NCBI GenBank assembly: GCA_019308705.1
Contig: JAFDHW010000058.1
Coordinates: 1-11,591, forward strand
Origin: Deltaproteobacteria bacterium
GTDB taxonomy: Bacteria; Desulfobacterota; Desulfobacteria; Desulfobacterales; Desulfatibacillaceae
Direction: 5' to 3'
Length of the DNA stretch: 11,591 bases
Made by a program: the position numbers and the translations under genes. Below, one piece after another: positions 1 through 5,447 of the stretch. The notes under the pieces are model-generated. The model was not told the DNA's origin, searched no databases, and saw only the letters and a list, made by a program, of their open reading frames with translations. Position 1 is the stretch's first letter. Every line of letters begins with the position of its first letter.

Positions 1-118
1 TCCGGCGAGCCCGATTCACGCGATAGCTGCGTCAGGAGGGGGTCGCGGTACAAAAGTACAGCTTCCCTCCTCCTTCCTTACTCTCGCGCGAATCGAACTC
101 GTGAATAATCCGGGATAG
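1..118. repeat. Intergenic palindromic repeat, copy 1 (full form)
   Basis: The first 81 bases recur at 1564-1644 in the same orientation with a single mismatch (G at 40, C at 1603). The copies then diverge: this one carries an extra 23 bases (82-104) before both resume with ATAATCCGGG and TAG. The copy is internally palindromic. Bases 12-23 pair with 84-95 (11 of 12), GGAGGG at 35-40 pairs with CCCTCC at 65-70, and GTAC-AAAA-GTAC (48-59) forms the tip. There is no open frame of coding character. It looks like a non-coding hairpin repeat of the MITE/REP kind. The window edge may cut its left end. Confidence 0.75.
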
Positions 119-182
119 AGGATTTTCGCACCCCTGTAAAAGTTCGCGGGGCGGGGGCGTGCCGGACGCGTTGCGCAAGGGG

Positions 183-210
183 TTGAAAAGAATGGAGAAA
201 GGGGTACAAT
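183..210 (+). promoter_or_regulatory. Sigma70-type promoter for exbD-tonB
   Basis: TTGAAA at 183-188 and TACAAT at 205-210 are separated by 16 bases. This places a start site near 217, about 35 nt ahead of the exbD start codon. It suggests that exbD-tonB is transcribed from here and not only from an upstream exbB. Confidence 0.55.
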
Positions 211-253
211 GACCTTTCCCTGAACCTACCCGATCCAAAAAGGGGTTTTGGCC

Positions 254-667
254 ATGCTCAACATCACCGCGGCCAGGCGGACCGGGCGGCAGGCGCTGCA
301 ACTGGACATCGCGCCGCTGATCGACATGATCTTCATCCTCCTGATCTTTTTCCTGGTCACCACCAGCTTCGTGAAGGAGACCGGCGTGGAGGTGAACCGC
401 CCGGTGGCGGCCACGGCGGCCTCCGGCCCGGCCACGGGCGTGCTGGTGGCGGTGACCTCCTCCGGCGAGATCTTCATGGAGAACGAGGCCGTGCCCCTGG
501 AGGTGGTACAGGCCCGGGTGGAGCGCGCCCTGGCGGAAAACCCCAAGGCCGGGGTCATGGTGGTGGCGGACGAAAACTCGCGCACCGGCCTGGCCGTGCG
601 GGTCATGGACGCCTGCCGCCGCGCCGGGGCCGAGGACGTGGCCCTGGCCGCCTCCCTGCCCGAGTGA
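254..667 (+). CDS. exbD: Biopolymer transport protein ExbD/TolR family
   Basis: This 137-residue inner-membrane protein is of the type that forms the proton channel of a Ton or Tol motor with an ExbB/TolQ partner. A short basic cytoplasmic N-terminus is followed by one membrane helix (about residues 20-39) with the family signature PLIDMIFILLIFFLV. Asp24 in that motif is the conserved proton-carrying aspartate. The remainder is a periplasmic alpha/beta domain of normal length. ATG at 254 is preferred because AGGGG (241-245) sits 8 bases upstream; a TTG at 248 would add two residues. The stop is 4 bases before the tonB start, so the two are co-transcribed. No exbB lies between the repeat and this gene. 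ExbD and TolR are hard to separate by sequence, but the tonB neighbour favours ExbD. Confidence 0.93.
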   Translation: MLNITAARRTGRQALQLDIAPLIDMIFILLIFFLVTTSFVKETGVEVNRPVAATAASGPATGVLVAVTSSGEIFMENEAVPLEVVQARVERALAENPKAGVMVVADENSRTGLAVRVMDACRRAGAEDVALAASLPE

Positions 668-671
668 AGCC

Positions 672-1391
672 TTGACCGCGCCTGCCGGAAAGTCTCCTCC
701 CTTGTTCTCCCTTTCCCCCGGAAAACGGAAGGTCCTGGCCTGGACCGCGGCCATAGCCGGGTCCCTGGCCCTGAACCTGGCCCTTTTCGGGGTCATGCCG
801 GCGCTTATGGAAAGCAAGCCGGAAAAACGGGCCGCAAACCCCCTTCCCGTGACCGGCCCGGTGCGGGTGCGGCTGCCAAGGCCGGAAACGCGACAGCCGC
901 CCGAACCCCCCCCGCCGGAAATGACCCCTCGAAAGACGGTCCCGGCGCCGGATGTGCCCCCGCCCCTGCTGGAGGCGGCCGCGCCCGGGATTTCCGCGAA
1001 GGACCTTTTGCCGGAGATTTCCGCGGATCCGCCCATGCCGCCTTCCTTTTCCCCGCCGCCGCCGGCGCTTTCCGACATTCCCCTGCCGCCCCTGGACCGG
1101 TTGTACGACCCCGCCGACCTGGACGCACCCCTTGCGCCCGTATCCCGGCGGCCGCCGGAGTATCCCCCCCGGGCGCGGCGCAGGAACGTGGAGGGCCGGG
1201 TGGTGGTCTCCTTCGTGGTCACGGAAGAGGGAACGGTGAGGGACCCGGAGGTGGTTTCCGCGGACCCGGAGGGCTATTTCGAGGAGGCGGCCATCGACGC
1301 GGTGCGCTCCTGGCGGTTTGCGCCGGGCAGGGTGAAGGGCGAGCCCGTGACCGTCCGGGTGCGGGTTCCCCTGGCCTTCCGGCTGGAGTAG
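672..1391 (+). CDS. tonB: TonB family energy transducer
   Basis: This 239-residue protein has classic TonB architecture. A single N-terminal membrane anchor lies at about residues 20-46. A proline-rich periplasm-spanning linker follows (about 58-145, with runs such as PPEPPPPE). The C-terminal TonB domain (about 160-239) has YPPRARRRNVEGRVVVSFVV and the hallmark SWRFAPG. Such proteins carry the energy of the ExbB-ExbD proton channel to outer-membrane receptors for siderophores, cobalamin or other ligands. The start is an uncommon TTG, 4 bases after the exbD stop, with only a weak GAGTGAAG upstream, so translation may be coupled to exbD. No ATG occurs before the membrane helix, so a later start would damage the anchor. 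No TonB-dependent receptor is in the window, so the substrate cannot be named. Confidence 0.92.
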   Translation: MTAPAGKSPPLFSLSPGKRKVLAWTAAIAGSLALNLALFGVMPALMESKPEKRAANPLPVTGPVRVRLPRPETRQPPEPPPPEMTPRKTVPAPDVPPPLLEAAAPGISAKDLLPEISADPPMPPSFSPPPPALSDIPLPPLDRLYDPADLDAPLAPVSRRPPEYPPRARRRNVEGRVVVSFVVTEEGTVRDPEVVSADPEGYFEEAAIDAVRSWRFAPGRVKGEPVTVRVRVPLAFRLE

Positions 1392-1410
1392 CGCCGCCCC
1401 TGGTCGTCTC

Positions 1411-1434
1411 CCGGGGCCGGCGGCCCCGGATTTT
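1411..1434 (+). terminator. Rho-independent terminator of exbD-tonB
   Basis: A perfect 8-bp stem CCGGGGCC/GGCCCCGG (1411-1418 with 1422-1429) has a GGC loop and is followed by ATTTT, 20 bases after the tonB stop. The T-run is short, but the stem is very stable. Confidence 0.7.
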
Positions 1435-1563
1435 CGCGATCATTCCCGCGTGTCCGCGTCATGGCCGCGAACGCCGGGCCGGGGCCGGGCTTCGAACAAA
1501 AAACATGGGAAATACGTTTCGCTTTTTTGAAGGAATGCTGCCATCGGCGAAATTTTTCACCCT

Positions 1564-1658
1564 TCCGGCGAGCCCGATTCACGCGATAGCTGCGTCAGGA
1601 GGCGGTCGCGGTACAAAAGTACAGCTTCCCTCCTCCTTCCTTACATAATCCGGGCTAG
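1564..1658. repeat. Intergenic repeat, copy 2 (short form)
   Basis: Direct repeat of 1-81 (80 of 81 bases). It then jumps straight to ATAATCCGGGCTAG, lacking the 23 bases found at 82-104 in copy 1. The last bases contain the asnS stop codon (CTA at 1655-1657, TAG on the minus strand). On the minus strand the transcript leaving asnS runs straight into the element's hairpin (GTAC-TTTT-GTAC tip, GGAGG/CCTCC base). It may therefore act as the asnS 3' end or stabiliser. The 1392-1563 gap before it holds only the tonB terminator and an AT-richer stretch (about 1495-1560) in which I see no gene. Confidence 0.75.
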
Positions 1659-3025
1659 AACTCGATGTTCCCCGGGGTGCGGGGGAAGGGAATCACGTCG
1701 CGGATATTGGACACGCCGGTGACCAGCATGAGCAGCCGCTCGAACCCCAGGCCGAACCCCGCGTGGGGCACGGATCCGTAGGTCCGGGAGTCCAGGTACC
1801 ACCAGTAGTCCTCCCGGGGGATGGAAAGCTCGTCCATGCGGGAGACCAGCACGTCGTAGCGCTCCTCCCGCTGGCTGCCGCCGATGATCTCCCCTACGCC
1901 GGGAACCAGCACGTCCATGGCCGCCGCGGTCTTCCCGTCGTCGTTCACCCGCATGTAAAAGGGCTTGATGGACAAGGGAAAGTCGTGGACGATGACCGGC
2001 TTTTTGAAGTGCTGTTCGCACAAGAACCGCTCATGCTCGGTCTTGAGGTCCAGGCCCCATTCCACGGGATAGTCGAATTTTTTTTTGGCGGAAGACAGGA
2101 TGTCCACCGCCTCGGTGTAGGACACGCGGGCAAAGGGTTGTTCCGCCACCGTGCGCAGGGTTCGGGGCAGGGTCTTGTCCACGAACCGGGAGAACAGGGA
2201 CAGGTCGTCGGAGTTGGCTTCCATGGCCACCCGCACCAAGGCCTTCACGAACCGTTCGGCCAGGTCCATGTTCTCCACCAGGTCGCAGAAGGCCATCTCC
2301 GGCTCCACCATCCAGAACTCGGCCGCGTGGCGGCGGGTATGGGACTCCTCGGCGCGGAACGCCGGGCCGAAGGCGTACACGTCGCCCAGCGAAAGGGCGA
2401 ACATCTCCAGGGCCAGCTGGCCGGACACGGTGAGGTAGGCCGGCCGGCCGAAAAACTCTTCGCCTTCCTTGCCGCCCCGGGGGCCGGTACAGAAAAGCTC
2501 GCCCGCCCCCTCGCAGTCCGAGGGGGTGAGGATGGGCGTGTGGATCCACAGAAACCCCCGCTCCGCAAAGAACTCGTGGATGGCCAGGGCGAGCGACGAC
2601 CGGATGCGGAACACGGCGCCGTACTTGTTGGTCCGGGGCCGAAGATGCGCCACGGACCGAAGGTACTCGTCGGAATGCCGCTTCTTCTGCAGGGGGTAGG
2701 TCTCCGGGCAGGTCCCCACCACCTTCACCTCTTCAGCCTTCATCTCCCAGTCCTGGCCCGGGCCGGGGGATTCCACCAGGGGGCCGGAGATCTCCACCGC
2801 ACAGCCTGTGGAAAGCTCCTTCGCCGCGGCGAAGGCCTCGGTGCCCGCGTCCGCCACCACCTGGAGCCCGGCCAAGGAAGACCCGTCGTTTATCTCCACG
2901 AAGGCGAAATCCTTGTGGCCGCGCACCGTGCGCACCCAGCCGCGCACCGTGGCGCGCTCGACGGGCGCGGTGGAGGAAAGAAGGTTTCTGACCGTTTCCC
3001 TGCGGGGCTTGCCTTGTCTTTGCAT
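1655..3025 (-). CDS. asnS: Asparaginyl-tRNA synthetase
   Basis: This 456-residue class II synthetase charges tRNA-Asn with asparagine in the cytoplasm. An N-terminal OB-fold anticodon-binding domain (about residues 23-105) leads into the catalytic core. Motif 2 is visible as FRAEESHTRRH followed by EFWMVEPE (223-243), and motif 3 as GFGLGFERLLML (423-434). The C-terminus IRDVIPFPRTPGNIEF is diagnostic of AsnRS, as opposed to the AspRS or LysRS relatives. Length is close to the usual 465. The ATG at 3025 has no clear Shine-Dalgarno, but no better start is available: only 32 bases separate it from the divergent DUF1848 gene. Because AsnRS is present, the cell can make Asn-tRNA directly, whether or not it also has the Gat transamidation route. 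Confidence 0.97.
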   Translation of the reverse strand: MQRQGKPRRETVRNLLSSTAPVERATVRGWVRTVRGHKDFAFVEINDGSSLAGLQVVADAGTEAFAAAKELSTGCAVEISGPLVESPGPGQDWEMKAEEVKVVGTCPETYPLQKKRHSDEYLRSVAHLRPRTNKYGAVFRIRSSLALAIHEFFAERGFLWIHTPILTPSDCEGAGELFCTGPRGGKEGEEFFGRPAYLTVSGQLALEMFALSLGDVYAFGPAFRAEESHTRRHAAEFWMVEPEMAFCDLVENMDLAERFVKALVRVAMEANSDDLSLFSRFVDKTLPRTLRTVAEQPFARVSYTEAVDILSSAKKKFDYPVEWGLDLKTEHERFLCEQHFKKPVIVHDFPLSIKPFYMRVNDDGKTAAAMDVLVPGVGEIIGGSQREERYDVLVSRMDELSIPREDYWWYLDSRTYGSVPHAGFGLGFERLLMLVTGVSNIRDVIPFPRTPGNIEF

Positions 3026-3036
3026 GGTGCTATCTT
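3009..3036 (+). promoter_or_regulatory. Possible promoter for the DUF1848 gene
   Basis: TTGCCT (3009-3014) and TATCTT (3031-3036) are 16 bases apart, about 22 bases before the start codon at 3058. The site overlaps the first codons of the divergent asnS. It is a moderate match only; no equally good site for asnS was found. Confidence 0.35.
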
Positions 3037-3057
3037 GAGCGCTCGTGAGAGGGTTTC

Positions 3058-3930
3058 ATGGAGGAACAGCAAAAAATCGTTCTGTCCGCGTCCCGGCGTA
3101 CGGACGTCCCGGCCTTTTACCTGGACTGGTTTCTCGGCCGCCTGGAAAAGGGCTTCTTCGCGGTGGAGAACCCCTTCAACCGCGTCGTCACCAACATAAG
3201 CGCACGGCCGGAAGATGTCCACAGTATCGTGTTCTGGTCCAAGAACTACGGGCCCATGCTGTCATCCGGCGCGGCCCGGAGAATCCGGGACATGGGGTTT
3301 CGCGCCTTTTTCCACTTCACCATAAACTCCCCCTGCCCGGACCTGGAGCCCCGGGTGCCGCCGCTGGCCGAGCGCCTGGACCAGCTTGCGCGCCTTTCGG
3401 ACGCATACTCGCCGGCGGCCGTGGCCTGGCGGTTCGACCCCATCTGCTTCTATACCAAAAAAGGCGTGCTCCACGACAACCTGGAGGACTTTTCCGCCAT
3501 CGCACGGGCCGCGGCCGGGGCGGGCATAACCCGGTGCGTGACCTCGTTCATGGACCCCTACAACAAGATCGCCCGCCGCATGGCCAAACGTCCGGACATG
3601 GAATTCGCCTGCCCGGAGCAGGCGCAGCGAGAGGAGATCCTGCGGGGCATGAAGGCCGTGCTGGACCCCTTGGGGATAGACCTGTACCTGTGCTGCGAAA
3701 GGCGGCTCGCTCAAAGCCTGGAGTCTCTGGGCGTGCGCCCCCACGCCTGCGTGGACCATCACCTCCTGGCACGGCTGTACGGCCCCGAGGGCCTGTCCTT
3801 CCAACAGGACCGCGGCCAGCGAACCTCCGCCGGCTGCGGTTGTCACGAGAGCCGGGACGTGGGCTCCTACCGCAACCAGCCCTGCCGCCACCGCTGCATC
3901 TACTGCTACGCAAACCCGGATCGTTCCTGA
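3058..3930 (+). CDS. DUF1848 family protein with C-terminal CX3CX2C motif
   Basis: This 290-residue protein belongs to DUF1848, a family of unknown function. Family marks are SASRRTDVPAF (10-20), NPFN (38-41), VFWSKN (58-63), FHFTIN (85-90) and WRFDP (124-128). Near the C-terminus, C260 and C262 are followed by CRHRCIYCYANP. In this segment C276, C280 and C283 have exactly the CX3CX2C spacing and the aromatic residue before the last Cys seen in radical SAM [4Fe-4S] sites. In ordinary radical SAM enzymes that motif is near the N-terminus, so either the fold is permuted or the cluster has another role. ATG at 3058 is preceded by GAGAGGG about 4 bases away. It is monocistronic here and divergent from asnS, with no neighbour that suggests a substrate. 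Family assignment is firm; activity is unknown. Confidence 0.88.
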   Translation: MEEQQKIVLSASRRTDVPAFYLDWFLGRLEKGFFAVENPFNRVVTNISARPEDVHSIVFWSKNYGPMLSSGAARRIRDMGFRAFFHFTINSPCPDLEPRVPPLAERLDQLARLSDAYSPAAVAWRFDPICFYTKKGVLHDNLEDFSAIARAAAGAGITRCVTSFMDPYNKIARRMAKRPDMEFACPEQAQREEILRGMKAVLDPLGIDLYLCCERRLAQSLESLGVRPHACVDHHLLARLYGPEGLSFQQDRGQRTSAGCGCHESRDVGSYRNQPCRHRCIYCYANPDRS

Positions 3931-4043
3931 AACATTTTGCCGGCTTTGCCAGGACGAAAAGGAAGCTTCGTGCATGACCCCGGCACCCCGCTTGTCTGCC
4001 TGGGTTCTTCCAGAAGCCGTAAAACCGCTCCCCCCTCCATGCC

Positions 4044-4071
4044 TTGACTTGGAAAGAAAGCCTCTTATTTT
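4044..4071 (+). promoter_or_regulatory. Promoter of the hsp20 operon
   Basis: TTGACT (4044-4049) and TATTTT (4066-4071) are 16 bases apart. The predicted start near 4078 leaves a leader of about 115 nt. I do not see the CCCCATNT -10 element of heat-shock sigma32, so heat control may lie in the leader rather than the promoter. Upstream, 3931-4043 holds no gene; a weak hairpin (3978-4004, followed by TTCTTCC) could end the DUF1848 transcript. Confidence 0.5.
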
Positions 4072-4094
4072 TCAGCCAAAAAGATGATGTTGTG

Positions 4095-4186
4095 CCTCTT
4101 TTCCAACAGGAACATCCGCCGGGATACCGGCGGCGGACGCAATCCATAGGACAAGGCGGGTCTTCCGCCACAAGGAGGAAAGGAGG
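4095..4186 (+). promoter_or_regulatory. Candidate RNA thermometer covering the hsp20 ribosome site
   Basis: In the hsp20 leader, CCTCTTTTCC (4095-4104) is complementary to GGAAAGGAGG (4177-4186) over ten consecutive pairs with one G-U. The second arm is the Shine-Dalgarno sequence, 7 bases before the ATG at 4194. Two hairpins sit inside the closing stem: CCGCCGG-GATA-CCGGCGG (4116-4133) and GGCGG-GTCTT-CCGCC (4155-4169). A U-rich strand opposite the ribosome site, enclosing stable hairpins and placed ahead of a small heat-shock gene, is the layout of fourU/ROSE-type thermometers. The pairing is seen directly; the temperature role is inferred. Confidence 0.55.
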
Positions 4187-4193
4187 GCGTGCC

Positions 4194-4643
4194 ATGTTGA
4201 TGGGAAGACCTTTCTTTGGATGGCCCCTGGCGGGTTGGCGGGAGTTCGACGAGCTGGACCGCCTTCGCCGCCGGCTGGACGCCTTGAGCGAGACAATCTG
4301 GCCCGCGGCGGGCGCCGCCGGCGTCTACCCCTTGTTCAACATCACCGAGGACGCGGACAACTACTATGTCCGCGCCGAGCTTCCCGGCATGACGGGATCG
4401 GACCTGGACATCAAAGTCACGGGCCGGGCGCTGTCCATCTCCGGCCAGCGCAAGGCGGAAACCGACCCCGAGGCTTCCTACCATCGCAGGGAGCGCAGGT
4501 CCGGCACCTTTGACCGCACCATCACCCTGCCCGCGGAAGTGGACGCGGACAAGGTGGACGCCCGGATGAAAAACGGCATCCTCACCGTGACCCTGCCCAA
4601 GGCCGCCCATGCCAAGCCCCGGCAGATCAAGGTCAAGTCTTAA
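4194..4643 (+). CDS. Small heat-shock protein, Hsp20 family (first of two)
   Basis: This 149-residue cytoplasmic ATP-independent chaperone is of the type that holds unfolding proteins for later refolding. An aromatic, arginine-rich N-terminal arm (about 1-45) precedes the alpha-crystallin domain (about 48-138). That domain has VRAELPGM (59-66), the conserved KNGILTVTLPK (126-136) and the C-terminal I-x-V anchor IKV (145-147) used in oligomer assembly. The frame is open upstream of this point, but ATG at 4194 is chosen because GGAGG ends 7 bases before it and the protein then has normal length. The second hsp20 follows after 27 bases, so they form an operon. The leader can mask this ribosome site (see 4095-4186). 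The two paralogues are clearly diverged, so this is not a recent duplication. Confidence 0.95.
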   Translation: MLMGRPFFGWPLAGWREFDELDRLRRRLDALSETIWPAAGAAGVYPLFNITEDADNYYVRAELPGMTGSDLDIKVTGRALSISGQRKAETDPEASYHRRERRSGTFDRTITLPAEVDADKVDARMKNGILTVTLPKAAHAKPRQIKVKS

Positions 4644-4670
4644 GACAGGTTCGGGAAGGAGGGATGCACC

Positions 4671-5078
4671 ATGGCGGAAGAGACACGCATCACCCCGCGT
4701 GAAAAACGGGAGATGGCCAAGGCCGCGGAAACCACCCGCCCGGGCCCGGTGTTCACCCCGGAAGTGGACATCTACGAGAAGGACAACGAGATCGTGTTGG
4801 TGGCGGACATGCCCGGCGTCACCGCGGGGAAGCTCACCGTGGACTTGAACAAGGACATCCTCACCATCGACGGCGAGGCCGAGGCCCCCAAGGGCGAGGG
4901 CGAAACCGAGCTGTTGCGCGAGTTCGCCGCCGGCGGCCGCTACACCCGCCAGTTCACCGTAAGCGACGTCATCGACCGGGACAAGATTACGGCCACGTTG
5001 AAAAACGGCGTCATGCGCCTGACCCTGCCCAAGGTGGCCAAGGCCCAGCCCAGGAAGATCGAGGTCAAGGAAGCATAA
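4671..5078 (+). CDS. Small heat-shock protein, Hsp20 family (second of two)
   Basis: This is a 135-residue Hsp20 with a shorter, charged N-terminal arm (about 1-27) rather than the aromatic arm of its neighbour. The alpha-crystallin domain spans about 28-122, with EIVLVADMPGV (40-50) and LKNGVMRLTLPK (110-121). The C-terminus ends in the I-x-V anchor IEV (130-132). A strong AAGGAGGG (4656-4663) lies 7 bases before the ATG and is not part of the leader's closing stem, so this gene may be translated even when the first ribosome site is masked. Paired sHSPs with different N-terminal arms commonly co-assemble or divide substrates; that is inference here. The stop codon is the first base group of the terminator palindrome. 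Confidence 0.95.
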   Translation: MAEETRITPREKREMAKAAETTRPGPVFTPEVDIYEKDNEIVLVADMPGVTAGKLTVDLNKDILTIDGEAEAPKGEGETELLREFAAGGRYTRQFTVSDVIDRDKITATLKNGVMRLTLPKVAKAQPRKIEVKEA

Positions 5079-5439
5079 CAGGCCGGCTGGAAGGGCGGTC
5101 TGCGGCGTTGCGCTCCGCTTTCCGACCTCGACGCGCCAAAGGTGCGCCTGCGGCCGGAAATGCCCGCGCGCCTTGCATCTCATCCCTTCCAGTCAGCCTG
5201 TTTTCTTTGGATAAAACAATAACCGGGCGGGGGCACGGGCAGCCTTTTGTCGCCCGGCGCGGAGGGCTTGCCATAACCGGGCAGGGGGGCGGCTTTCGGG
5301 GGTTTTGCCCCCGGGCCGCCATGTGCCTTTTGATGGCCGCGAACCGCTTCCTCGCGGAAAGCACCATGACCACGCCCACGATGCCGAAAAACACGCCCTC
5401 CTCGAACAGAAATTCCAGAATGCGTTCCCAGTTCTCCAT
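5065..5439 (-). CDS. Small membrane protein, doubtful C-terminal extension
   Basis: The open frame gives 124 residues. The first 45 or so look real: MENWERILEFLFEEG, then a hydrophobic helix FFGIVGVVMVLSA, then a basic juxtamembrane stretch RKRFAAIKRH. This fits a single-pass inner-membrane protein with a short acidic head. ATG at 5439 has AGGGGAAG just upstream and lies 8 bases after the stop of the preceding large unknown gene, so the two are almost certainly co-translated. After about residue 45 the sequence becomes proline- and arginine-rich. It runs through a GC hairpin (5288-5320) and then through the palindromic hsp20 terminator, overlapping the hsp20 stop from the other strand. That tail may be read-through of non-coding DNA after loss of an earlier stop, or a frameshift. 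I do not recognise a family. Confidence 0.5.
   Translation of the reverse strand: MENWERILEFLFEEGVFFGIVGVVMVLSARKRFAAIKRHMAARGQNPRKPPPCPVMASPPRRATKGCPCPRPVIVLSKENRLTGRDEMQGARAFPAAGAPLARRGRKAERNAADRPSSRPVMLP
5077..5208 (+). terminator. Long palindromic element acting as hsp20 terminator
   Basis: Bases 5077-5095 (AACAGGC...) pair with 5184-5202 (...GCCTGTT) over 19 positions with one mismatch and one G-U. The enclosed 88 nt is itself palindromic: TTTCCG pairs with CGGAAA, and the tip is CGCGCC-AAA-GGTGCG. A T-rich run (GTTTTCTTT) follows the second arm directly. It therefore works on paper as a rho-independent terminator with a giant loop. Its size and nested symmetry are more like a dispersed intergenic repeat that has settled at the end of the operon. 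Confidence 0.6.
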
Positions 5440-5447
5440 GGCTTCCC

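Noticed and set aside
1..118. tRNA or small RNA gene at the left edge
   Set aside because: There is no cloverleaf or CCA end, and the sequence repeats at 1564. It is better explained as a hairpin repeat.
32..1222. A 396-codon open frame antisense to exbD-tonB
   Set aside because: It is very Gly/Arg-rich with no domain and runs opposite two clearly recognised genes. This is a GC-rich shadow frame.
1546..1561. GGCGAAA-TT-TTTCACC hairpin as asnS terminator
   Set aside because: It is short, contains a mismatch or G-U, and has no T-run after it on the minus strand.
1763..3199. A 478-codon open frame antisense to asnS
   Set aside because: It mirrors asnS codons (His/Gly/Val-rich composition) and has no motif or ribosome site. 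asnS is certain.
3045..3977. A 310-codon frame overlapping the DUF1848 gene on the same strand
   Set aside because: It is an out-of-frame, Arg/Pro/Gly-rich product. The DUF1848 frame has the conserved family motifs.
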